Below the pieces are notes generated by a model that was given only the letters and a program-made list of their open reading frames with translations, did not search any database and was not told the origin of the DNA. A stretch of 64,000 nucleotides of DNA, taken from NCBI GenBank assembly GCA_028023455.1, contig JAQFVV010000317.1, forward strand, positions 693,501-757,500, written 5' to 3'. Shown here piece by piece: positions 45,080-56,468 of this stretch (position 1 is the first letter of the stretch; the number at the start of each line of letters is the position of its first letter). A program made the position numbers and the translations under genes. The stretch comes from Epiperipatus broadwayi (lineage: Eukaryota; Onychophora; Udeonychophora; Euonychophora; Peripatidae).

Positions 45080-46699
45080 AGTAATAGTTTTGATTTATTA
45101 AATGGTAATTTATTTGAGAGTATTTAAAATTAGAGTTTAAAATAGTAAGTATAGATGAGTGTTAATTTTTAATTGATTGTAAATGTCAGTCAATGACTAT
45201 TTTATTTTTATTGTATTAAAATATGGCTATTTTAATGCATGTGTGTGGGTTTTTAGAGCATGCATTTGAAATATTGAAAGTTAAAAAGATTTATTAAAAG
45301 TAATAAGTGTACTTTAAAATTTGATACATCCATTATAATGTTAAAACATTTTATTTAGGATAAAATAAAAGAGTAAATACATTGAGAATAGTATATTTAA
45401 TAAAAAGAATGTTTAATTTGAAAATCAGTTAATAATTTTATTAAATAATTGATTTGATAATTATTTAAAATTAATAAAAATCATTAATTAACAAGTTTAT
45501 TTTCTGTCTAGGTAGTCACATGATCACATTGTCTGGATTTTAAGTGCAAGGTCATATCTATTAAGTTACTAATGCACTATCAATTTTAATATAATGCAGG
45601 TCTGCAAATTATTGCTTTGATAAAAAGGAAATGCAGTAAAGATTTTGGTGCATGGATGCAGAAGAGAGTAACACACACTAGTATAAAAATAGATATTCTA
45701 AAAATTTAAAGTCACTCCACTTAAAATCTGCACTTCAAATCTTCATTTCAAATTTGAACTTTATTTTAATTTTGAAGTAAATTGTTTGGTTTTTATTGAA
45801 TTTTTTTAAGTCAATCTTAAACTTTAAAGTTTTATTTTTTAATCATCTTCATGATAGAGTAAAAAAACTAGCAAGTAATCCATGCAGTATTTCTCCTGAA
45901 AGCATATGCTTAACTAATTTATTCAACAATAATTTTGAAAAATTCACTTTAATATATTTCAAAGAATCCAAAGGAAAAGAAATGTCACACAAGGAAAAAT
46001 GTTATTTCATTGTTATCATTAGTTAAATTGTGAGGTTTGCTATAAGACTATCTCTGTTCCATTTTAACTAACTTTTAATTAGTTATTAATACTAATTATT
46101 GTTACTAAAAATATTCAATCTATTTATGTCAATCTCATATATAGAATGATGAATTTGTATAAAAATATTAAGCCTATAAAAAAGCAGTGGCAATTATTTA
46201 AAATTGTCTTATAAAATTATCGTAAAAGAAAAATTTCTGAAGACCATTTTTTTAATTATTGTAATGAAAAGATTATATCTAGATTGTCTCATATTCAAAA
46301 AATGATATAGATATTCATCCCAAGTTTACTTATTTATTTATTTGAATTTTTCTTTAAATTGCTTCAAACATTGTTATTATATTTAGAAAAGAAATAAATA
46401 TAATTTAATTTTACAGCAATCAACTTATAATAATAAAACTTCATGAAGAGTAATTCTGTTCATTACTCCTCTGATTTTCATTGCCTTAAAAATGTGTGTT
46501 TAAAAGAAACTGTTTTCTATTAGAATTGTTTGCCTTCAGCTCCTGTTATTTTACATTTTGTAAAATTATTGCAAACTTTTTCTCAAAATATTTCTGTGTG
46601 TGTTTTCCTATATTACTTCAAAAAATAACAAAAGGACTGAAAAGTGATGGTTTTCTTTATAAAAGGGGAAATAGCTGTTAATCTTTAAAAATAGCATTA
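45080..46699. other. AT-rich non-coding stretch
   Basis: No gene recognised. Confidence 0.5.
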
Positions 46700-47757
46700 C
46701 ACCTGGGTCTCGTTTTATGCAGATTATTTTAATGTGGTTTTGTAGTTATGGGATTCATGTTTCTTATTAATATTTTTCATATTTCACTATATTTATTAGA
46801 TATCAAGAAATTTAAATTATTAATAACTTATTTTGACTTGAAATACTTTTTTTTCTTTCAAAAATATAACGTTATATTAGCAGCTAACATGAATATGTCC
46901 TGAAGCTATATTTAGAATAAATAACCTACTTATACTAATGAGTAAATAATAATAATAGATTTATACTTACATATAAAAATATCGCAATAAATATTCAAAA
47001 ATTTTAAACTGTTAAAATGTATTTTGTTAGGTATAACAGAAATAAATAATCTAGATTTTAAAAATAAGTAACTAAGATTTTATTCATTTTATAAACTGAA
47101 AATAATATTTTTAATAATAATGTATAATCTTTTTGTTTTGATTGCGATCCTCATTTTTTTAATATAGAAACAAAATGTGAACATTTAAAATTTATTTCAG
47201 TAGTAATAATCAGTTGTCAACAGAAAATCATTAACACAGCACAAGACTGAAATCGGCACTAGTTGTGTAAATGGGATGGAGTAGAATATGTTAAAAATTA
47301 GAGTGGGGAATGGAAAATAAAATGGCTAACAAGTTTCTCTGGGCATAATTGCTGAGAGATTCTTGACTTCGATCAAGAAGAAGCTACATCACATCACATC
47401 GATGAATCTGATTTTTTACCAGTTTACAAACGAACCACACATTTAAAAATAGTGATAATGATTCAAATATGAATGAAAAAATGTCAAATTAATTACTGTA
47501 GTTAATAAAAAAAAGTAAAAAAAGTTTGTCTTATGCCAATTTTTTTCAAGTATTTTTATTAGCCATACTTTATTTCATTATTTTTTAATGCGAATTTTAA
47601 AGTAATTTTTCCTTGTTGCTTTGCTTTTATGCGAATTCTGGAAATTACAGACCCTATCCCCTATTTTTCAAGGTAAGTTAAGTATTTTTGTGCAATTTTT
47701 TTTAATGCCTGTTTTCTGTGGAACCAACCTATCTACCTCATAAAACGAGACCCAGTG
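46700..47757. mobile_element. Tigger/pogo-like TIR element, unsplit copy (1,058 bp)
   Basis: Starts CACCTGGGTCTCGTTTTATG and ends with the inverted form GAGACCCAGTG. TA is present on both sides (46698-46699 and 47758-47759), a clean TA duplication. The interior matches the split copy at 26347-28742, including 'TTTCTCTGGGCATAATTGC' and 'GAGATTCTTGACTTCG'. Words like TTTTATGCGAATT and TTTAATGCGAATT recur towards the right end. No transposase ORF exists, so it would depend on a partner elsewhere. Confidence 0.8.
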
Positions 47758-47759
47758 TA

Positions 47760-49640
47760 TAGCTATTGTGTATATATTTTTTACTTTAGAATTATTGTAG
47801 CCATAGTTTATGGATTATTATGATTATTATTAATTATAATGTTATAAATATGATTGTACAAACAATGTTTCAGAGGTGGAATTGCTAAAATATAAAGTAG
47901 AATATTTTAATTGTGGATTAATTGTATTATTTTAGCATTTTCCGAATAATTTTTTAAAGTTATAAATTATTGTATCCAGAGGTATAAAAGCTTTTTGTAT
48001 ATTATGAAAAGTATTTCATGAACGAAAGTATTATAAATATCAGTATGTGTATGAGAATTTTAAATAATTTATATATAGTGTTGTCATCATTATTCAGTAA
48101 TAGGTTTTGTCAGTATAAACATATAATCTTAAACTGAGTGAATGAATTGTGTTTTTTGTATGTGTATGCAAGATGTAAAATTATTCATATGTTTATTATT
48201 TTTAGATCCACGCCTTTTATTATTACTAATATCATTTTTAAGGTAATTTTAAGTGGATATTATAGTACCTTTATATGTGTTTGGCCTTTCCATGAAAGAG
48301 AGTGTGATTTCTTCATTCATTGGCACCGACTGCACATAGTAGCAGGTGCTCATTTGTAATTTGCTAGCTCATATTTTCCTTATCCACTATGCTTAGAATT
48401 TAAGTATTGGAGTATATTTTGATGTATATCCACAGGCATGTTCACCTTTACAGTTCATTATTAGCTTCATTATAATTTTTTAACTTAAAAATATATTCTC
48501 AGTGTCATCATAGTTATTTCCTTGCCCCAACATAGGCATCATTAATGTTATATTGCATAAAATTTGTTACTACTTGTATTAACATTTATTAGGCATCTCC
48601 ACAGTGATTTTTAATACTGTTTTTGATTAAGAATAAGATATCTCTTTTACTAGTCTGGATAAAGGCATAGAGCTGTATTGTTTTATTTTATGGTACTGAT
48701 GTGTAAATAAAGATCTTATTTGATAAATAACAGAACTGGTAGTGGATATGCCTTATATGATAAAATTGTAGAAATAATTTTAAGAAAGATACACCAGTGT
48801 ATAAAGGTATTAATATTTGGAAATATAGCATAGTAAGTTAAAAGAAATAATAATGATTATTGTATATAAACATTTTTATTATTAATTAAATACATTTTTG
48901 TTTCGTTGTTGTGATATCATTGCGTAAGCACATCTATTTATCAGAAAATCTACTCTAATAAAGTGTGCATTCATAATTATTTTTGAAGAGTATATTTTAT
49001 TGGTCACATAGTATTTCTACATTTTCATTTTGCTTTATAATTATTTAATTATTTTATCTGCATTCTTAGAAGATAAATTTCATATTATTGAAGTGGTATT
49101 TATTAGTTTTAGTTTCATATTTTTTATTAGTCTTATATTAATAATTTAATAAATTTTAAAATGTACAATGTGTGTGTTTATCTTATATTAATCAGCTAAA
49201 TATATATATATTATCTTTCCTTATAATCGAGCTTTTAAAACTTTTCTATTAATTATTTAACCAGAAATATTTTATTTATCTAATTTGAAAAGTTGGAAAT
49301 CCTGCTTAATTACTAATGGCTTTAGAATAAAAAAATGGGGAGGGAGCAAAATCTAAATTTTTAAATCAAACTCTATTGTGAAATATTAATGGGAGTTTTT
49401 TTTTAACATATAATTTTATGATTGAGGTTTTATGAATGAGTTCTTATTATATATCTTGCTAAAAAGAATTCACTTTATAAATTAAGTAAAAGGCAAAATA
49501 GTTTTGTTCGCTGTTTCTATTATTTATTTTCTAAAAATACCTCAGAAGTGTGATTCGTATATTTCAAAGGAAAATCAAGAAAATTGGGTAGGAGATGTAG
49601 AAAAAACTATGTTGAATGACATTATATAGCAGTGAATCTA
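47760..49640. other. AT-rich non-coding stretch
   Basis: No gene recognised. Confidence 0.5.
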
Positions 49641-49649
49641 CAATATTTT

Positions 49650-49950
49650 TCAACTAGAGGAATCAAACTCTTCTCCAGAAAGCCCTGCCTTCTTTGCGGA
49701 GTCTGATGTCATCGTGGAAATTGATAAACTCTAGAAAGTAAAGTGCCAGTCAGCTAGCTGAGATCACATAACTATAAGCTGGGACAATCCAGAAAGCCAA
49801 CAAGCATAAAAGCCCGTGGAACTTCTCACTCACTAGTGAATTTTAGTGATCAGATAGCTGCCAGTTTATTGTGATGAGGAGGGTTGACACCGATTCAGTC
49901 CATAATAACAGCTGTGCCACAAAGTGTCCTAACTATAAACTGATTCTTGA
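49650..49950. other. Unassigned GC-richer island
   Basis: About 300 bp with distinctly more G+C than its surroundings. After an acceptor-like CAACTAG (49661) the plus strand reads 'EESNSSPESPAFFAESDVIV' in one frame until TAG, and 'RNQTLLQKALPSLRSLMSSW' in another. I recognise neither. The composition suggests a transposon or SINE fragment. Confidence 0.3.
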
Positions 49951-49959
49951 ACTCTATGG

Positions 49960-51265
49960 TATTATTTTTGTTTGATATAATTTAGAGACTCATTGCATAA
50001 GCTCAAATATAATATATTTGGGGAAAGTGGCATTTTTCTCAATAGAACTTGGATATGTTATATATATATATATATACACACAAATTAATATTAGCTTGAA
50101 ACTTATTTGTTTTTATAAATATTTGTTCTTATACATTTTGTTTTGCTATGCATGTTTGTAAGTGTCCATTATGCTGAGAGAGACAATCTGGGAAAGTTAA
50201 CACTAAAGTGGACAGCCTTTCGCCTGAATAGAAACCAAATTTTCTGTCATAATACTACTATCTCAGCATAAGTTATTAAAAATTATGTTACAACATTATT
50301 ATTATAACTTTGTGATGAATAGTTATGTTTTAATGCTAATGAACTTTGTGGTGAATAGTTCTGTTTTAATCCTGATTCTATATTTTAGTTTTCATTATTG
50401 TCTCTATATGGGGTTAGTAATTAAAAAATAAGAAATCTTTAAAGTTTAAATACTAGTTTTATAAATTTATTGGATATTGTTTACATTTAAAGTGAGAGAA
50501 AAAAAAGTGTTTTATGTATTTCTACAGTTATTATTTCAATTATAAATTGATTTTCATTATTTGATATGTAATATAATTATAAATTAAAATATATTATGTG
50601 CATAATATTAAAAATTAGGAATTCATACCTTATGACCAATCAAATGCAACTTGTTGGGTAAGCCAAAAACTGTACCGTGTAACCCAAATCAAGTGTTGTC
50701 GAATAGCAATCAGAGGTTACATAAACATTACACAATATAACATGGATTTTTAAAACACCAGAATATGAGTCCTCTTGTAAACAATATCACAGCTAAATAT
50801 AATTATTAAAGTACAAGGATTCTTTTAAAATTCAAAATATTTTATCTCCATTTTAAAAATATCTTCATCTCAAATGTAGATTCTTTTGCCAATTTAAAAT
50901 ACCATATCCCATGTTTTAAAATATCTTGATTTCAGTGTTCACATTCAGAATAAAATGCACTTGGAACAAAATGTTAATAGCAATACTTTAACTTCTTAAC
51001 AAAAAAAATATGATGGTTATTATTTAAGATAGACATGGAACATATTTCTTTTAGTTTATTTTGGAATCTTAGTATTTTCAAGAAAATAGAAATGAAATTA
51101 CATAATAACAAAATACTCGAATACTTAAGTAATATATACTTAATAACTTGAAAAATATTTCTAAATACTTTATGCTTTTTTGAATATAACAATTTCACTT
51201 TTACTGACCATAAAATACAGAAATCTTATATTTTCTTATGCAAATTTGAATAAGCATTACCAAAA
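49960..51265. other. AT-rich non-coding stretch
   Basis: No gene recognised. A TA/CA microsatellite lies at 50059-50084. Confidence 0.5.
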
Positions 51266-51269
51266 TAAT

Positions 51270-51560
51270 ATAGAAGACAGTAGTGCATCTTTTATGCTGC
51301 CAACTACAACAAGTGCATTTGAAATGAAGTAAATAATGTCAAGGTACAACTTGATTGGTACTGTAAAGCTTACTAAACTCCAAGCCTGAATGATTGCTAC
51401 AGGGCATCACTAGTCATATAGCCTAGAACTAGGATTTGAACGAATCCCAATTTGCGATGTGACCCAATTCTAGTTTTTATTTATTTATGTAGCGTGGTCA
51501 CTTAAACCCCCAAACACTTAATTACAGTACTCAAATACCCATTAATGTAGGGCACATCTT
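51270..51560 (-). repeat. Candidate tRNA-derived SINE (minus strand)
   Basis: The minus strand contains GATTCGTTCAAATCCTAG (complement of about 51428-51447), a good match to a pol III B box (GGTTCGAATCC), about 30-50 nt after a weak A-box-like region (TGGGTCACATCGC, then GTGACCACGC upstream). The downstream minus-strand sequence is less AT-rich, as in a SINE body. No clear tail or flanking repeats were seen. Confidence 0.3.
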
Positions 51561-51692
51561 TAATATATATATTTTATAAACTAAGACACACACAAGTAAT
51601 ATCAAATCAAACTTTTTATTTTATTTTCTAATAATTTATGAACCTATATATCTAAATGAGACAATCTTTCTTTTCCCTTTTTTTCTTCTCAG

Positions 51693-51757
51693 CTTGGCCC
51701 TCTGATTCTCATTATGAATGCTACTCTCAATATAACATTTTTAACATTTTTTCTCAG
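51693..51757 (+). other. Exon-like segment with strong splice signals
   Basis: A 28-nt C/T-rich tract ends in CAG at 51690-51692, and the segment ends at CAG|GTGAGG (GT at 51758). One frame is open for 21 codons and reads 'WPSDSHYECYSQYNIFNIF'. Its phase (two bases, then full codons) would fit after the EHBP1-like exon, but the peptide does not resemble the expected EHBP1 continuation. It could be a cassette exon, a pseudo-exon or chance. Confidence 0.25.
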
Positions 51758-53340
51758 GTGAGGGAATATGCTATCACTCCCTTTTATGGATCTGCAGAGA
51801 CACTGGATGATTCCTAAGAGCCCCACTCAAATAAAAGCACCCTGGCCTAGATGTATTTTATAATTGAGCCCTACCTCACTGGATCCACTCAAACCTTCAC
51901 CCTTTAGATTAATTGCAAGAAACAATAATTTTAAGTCAATAACAAGTATCGCTGTTGCTCTATTATCGACTTATTAACCTAAAACATAGTTTCCGTAATA
52001 TAGAATGGGATTTTTTTTGTCCATTTTACTATGTAACATTTTTTCTTATTCAATATAATAGAAAGGTATCTAATCAGAGATACTATTTTTATATATTCTT
52101 TAATTCTAAGTTTGAGTTTTATTAGCACATTTTGACCACTTTCAAAAGTTTTGCATAATGGAGTCACTTATTTTATTACTAAAATTTTGAGGTTGACTCA
52201 CCATTTAGATAAGTTTTGCATTTTTGAATTAATTGTTTTACTAGCAGATTTTATTTATAGGAAAATTTTGGTTAGCCAATATATTCCCTTACTGTCTTTT
52301 TTTAACTTAATGTTTGTTTGAGTTGCATCAGTTTATTCACTTTTATTATTTCCATTCTCAGAAATTATTTTAGAGAACTTTTAGATATGAAACTTATAAG
52401 AATATTTTATTATGATAATTCAAAGTCTGAACTTAATTAATGTCTTAGGTTATCTAATAGTTCAGTCTGCTGGAGTGTTATAGAATATTTTCATTATTTA
52501 CGTGTTTTTTTTTTACATTCTATTGGAGATAACAAGTAATTGTACACTATTTATTAAGCTTTAAGATATCTAGTTTGTATAATAAATATATTTTATGAAT
52601 AGGATTTTAGATAAAGCAAAATGTTAATTTGATTTATTAAGGGGAAAGAGTTTACTCATGTGTCTTTTGCCTATTCCTCTTATGATAATATATGCACACA
52701 TTCTCCTTTATTATATCTATATTTCATGAGCATTTTTTGACTGTGACAGTTAAATGTATACAAAAAAAATTCTGACAGTCCTTGAAGTAACTCTAAGCTA
52801 GATTCTATTCAAAGAGCTATATTTTTTTTATTTTATGTTTTTAATACATGTCTTCTCAGAGTTCATAAACTATTGTCTCAGTAAGGTGTTTGTAATTATT
52901 TTAATTTTACAGATTGACAATAGTCAGAAAATTCACAATTACCATATTACTTTAACTATAAGACATTTTAAGATGCAGTAGGATTTTAAACTTGGAATAT
53001 TTGTGAAAAAAAAATTATTGGAAAATAAACATTTTTATTTATTTAAATAGAACTAATGTAAATACAATAAGATCACCTAATTTATTGTGAATTTTCTTCA
53101 GACATCCTTTCATTTTCTATATTTTTACTTTCAGAACTTGAATTCTCATTTTCACTATTACGCTAGGATACATCATCTTTTTTAAATTGTTAGCAATACA
53201 AAATTTTAAGAAAGATTTTTTTTTTTTTTGTTAATTTCTTCAGGTATTAAATTATCTTTCTAAGACTGCCAAATACGTATATTGTTTGCATTACAAAGTT
53301 GTTGTTTTTTTTTAATGTAAATACCATAACATTTTTTTTC
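51758..53340. other. AT-rich non-coding stretch
   Basis: No gene recognised. 51758-51920 is less AT-rich without a readable product. Confidence 0.45.
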
Positions 53341-53344
53341 AAAG

Positions 53345-54830
53345 CAAAAAAAAGATTTTAATATATGGTATTGACATTTAATGTCACCAGTAAATCTTTT
53401 TTCTTTTGATTAAAAACCTTTTCTAAAATGCAAATGAATAATTTTTCAGATTATTAAAGTAATTGAAAGTTTTTTAAAAATAAATTTCTTTTTATAATTG
53501 GTAAAAATAATCTATAGCAATTAGCATAAATCATTTTTGTCATCCAATTACAAATTGCACCCATACATTCTTGATTTTTTTCTCAATTTGCTCTCATGTA
53601 AAAGTAAATTTTTCTATTAAAATCTGAATCATTCTTTTAAAATAGTTTATATTTTTACAAACATTTTCTGAAAAAATTATAAGTGTAAAAAAAAATTATA
53701 TAACATGTTTTCATTTTGAAATCAAAACAAAGATATTGAAACTCAAAATTATTGACAGACATTCTCTTGTGTAGAGAACAAGAAACAACCAATCAAAATG
53801 AAGGCAGGTGTTTATCTCATTATTGTATTTATTTATTAGTAGTAAAAAAAGTTCTAAAGCATATTCAGTACAGTTTTTTCAATAAAATTCATGGTAAAAT
53901 CACAAAATAATGTTAAGATTCTAAAACATACATTTTCACTTTGAGATCAAAATGAAGATATTGGAACAAAAAACAATTAACATGAATGAAGATAGGTTTT
54001 TATCTCATTTTTGTATTGATTTACTAGTTGTAAAAAATTCTAAAAGTTATTCAGTATAGTTTTCTTGATAAAAAAATGGTAAAAATTAGCAAAATACTGT
54101 TAAATGATTTTAAACTTACGTATTCATTTTGAAATCAAAATGAAGATATCAAAACTGTCAAAATGATTGGCAAACTCTCTTGTGCAAAGAACATGAAACA
54201 ACCAATCAGAGTGAAGGCAGGTTCTTATCTCATTGTTGTACTGATGTATGAGTTGTAGAAAAAATTCTAAAGCTTATTCAGTACAGTTTTTTCAATAAAG
54301 TAACAGTAAAATGAGCAAGATAACACTAAGATTTTATACATTTTCACTTTGAAATCAGAATGAAGATATTGGAATAAGAGACAACCAATCAGAGTGTATG
54401 TTGGTTCTTATCTTATTGTTGTATTGATTTATTAGTTTAAAAAAATTCTAATGATTATTCAGTACAATTTTCTCAATAAAATAATGGTAAATTAGCAAAA
54501 TAGCTTTAAAAAATTTTAAAACACATTTTCACTTTGAAATCAAAATGAAGATATCAGAACTATCAAAATTATTGACAAGCACTATCTTATGTAGATAATA
54601 ATAAACAACTAATCAGAATGAAGGCAGGTTTTTTCTCTGTGTTGTATTGATTTATTAGTTGGAGAAAAATTATAAAGGTTATTTAATGTAGTTTTCTTGA
54701 TAAATTAAAGGTAAAATTGACAAAATAATGTTAAAAGTAGTGGTTTGAGAGTTAAAGCCTTTTACTAAATTAATCCAAAAAATATTGACATTTAATATTA
54801 AATATTTTCTTTTGATTAAAAAAGATTTTT
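53345..54830. repeat. Satellite array with alternating long and short units
   Basis: The landmark TTGAAATCAAAATGAAGATAT (or close variants) occurs at about 53716, 53942, 54130, 54351 and 54535, giving spacings near 226, 188, 221 and 184 bp. Long units carry an extra segment around CTCTTGTGTAGAGAAC, so the real period is a pair of about 410 bp. Each unit contains ACAACCAATCA or a variant. Outside the array, 53370-53420 and 54783-54830 share 'TTGACATTTAATRT' and 'TTTTCTTTTGATTAAAAA', suggesting a further flanking repeat. Confidence 0.8.
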
Positions 54831-56404
54831 GATATGATATTCTAGACAGGCTAGCAATTATAATATGTGCATGTATATTGTAAAGCAAAGATTCATAGAA
54901 ATAAGATGTTAAAAATGTTTGCCCCCAATTTAATATGCACCCCTCTTTTACATGTCCAAAATTTGCATGGAAAGTACATCTTATATTTGAAGTATTACAG
55001 TAATTGATCAATTTGACAACATGATTTGATTGGTATCATAATACATTAGCAAACAATTCATTTAATATTATTGTCAAATAGTAATCTTTTTGTCAGAATG
55101 AGATTGATCTTAATGTTAATTATCTGATAATAAATTTGTTTCATGAAAATTGCCTACGCATTTTTTTATTTATATTTAAATGCTATAAATAAAGCATCAT
55201 AGTTTTTAAACAAAAAATTAGTTTATTTAAAGACTTCAAGAGTACTAAACTATAAATGTATTTTAAAAAATAATATGGCTATTATATAGTTATTTAATTT
55301 TCAACTACAAACCTTAGATATGAAAATATGTGATATATTTTATTAAATACTGAATGCTTGCTAAATTCTTTGCCTTATATTTGGTGTCTTGATAATATTA
55401 TCAAAGATGTTTAAAGTTTTTTTACCTCATCATAATTTATTATTTATCTGCTGGTCTCTTATAAGTATAGTCAATCTAATTCCAAAACTAGAAGAAAAAT
55501 AAAAATAGAATAAAAACTTAAATTAGTTTTATGATTTTATTGAGACCAATTCATGTAATACATTTGTGTTCACATATATCATATACTGATCTTTAGTCTG
55601 TTTTTTCAACATCTTGAAACCGTCTTTTAACTTCTACAGTAAACCTCAACACCTTACCTAATTACAGTTCCAATCATATTCTTTCATTGAAAGTAATTAA
55701 TATTGCTGACTTTAGACTAAACTTTTGACGTAATCATTTAACATCCATATATTCATCTAAATTACAGATATTAAAATTAAGATTAGAGCATTCATAAAAT
55801 AATTATGCTAACAGGTTGTAAACTTAAAAGAAAACATTACGATTCAGTTAATAATCTTTGTATTTATATTATTAAAAAAACTGAGAGTCAAAATATAAAA
55901 TTTAAGAACATCAAAGGACCATTTAAATAGAAAACCATTTTTAACTATTCATAGAAATCTTATTAAAGTAACATTTGTTTTTAATAACTATTTAGTTGTT
56001 TTAATATATTTCAACTTATTGTTGATTATATCGTTTGTAATTGGACTATTTTTCATATCTAAGTGCAATTCTCATTCTATTTGTCTATTGAAATGAGAAA
56101 AGTTTAAGTTCAGAGTTACTTAAATAAAATAAACTAATACACTTTAAACTGAATTAGGTGTATTTTTTGTTATAAGTAAATAATTGCCTACTTTTTTATT
56201 TGTTCATTGTATATATATATATATAATTCGATGTATATTTGTCCTATGCATTCTATATGAGTGTAGAATGATAGACTCAGAATTAAAATTGTAGAGTGGA
56301 TTCTATGATGATGATCATAAAAAAAAAAGTCTAAAACATTAATTTTAATTGAAAACCAAGGCAAGGAAATCATCCATTTGATAAAGGTAGGCCTTTTAAG
56401 TAAT
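54831..56404. other. AT-rich non-coding stretch
   Basis: No gene recognised. It ends where composition switches to A/C-rich at about 56405. Confidence 0.5.
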
Positions 56405-56468
56405 TAGACTTAATAATATTAATGGATGTACGGGGAAAATTGCACACTCCAAAATTTAAAAAAAAAAA

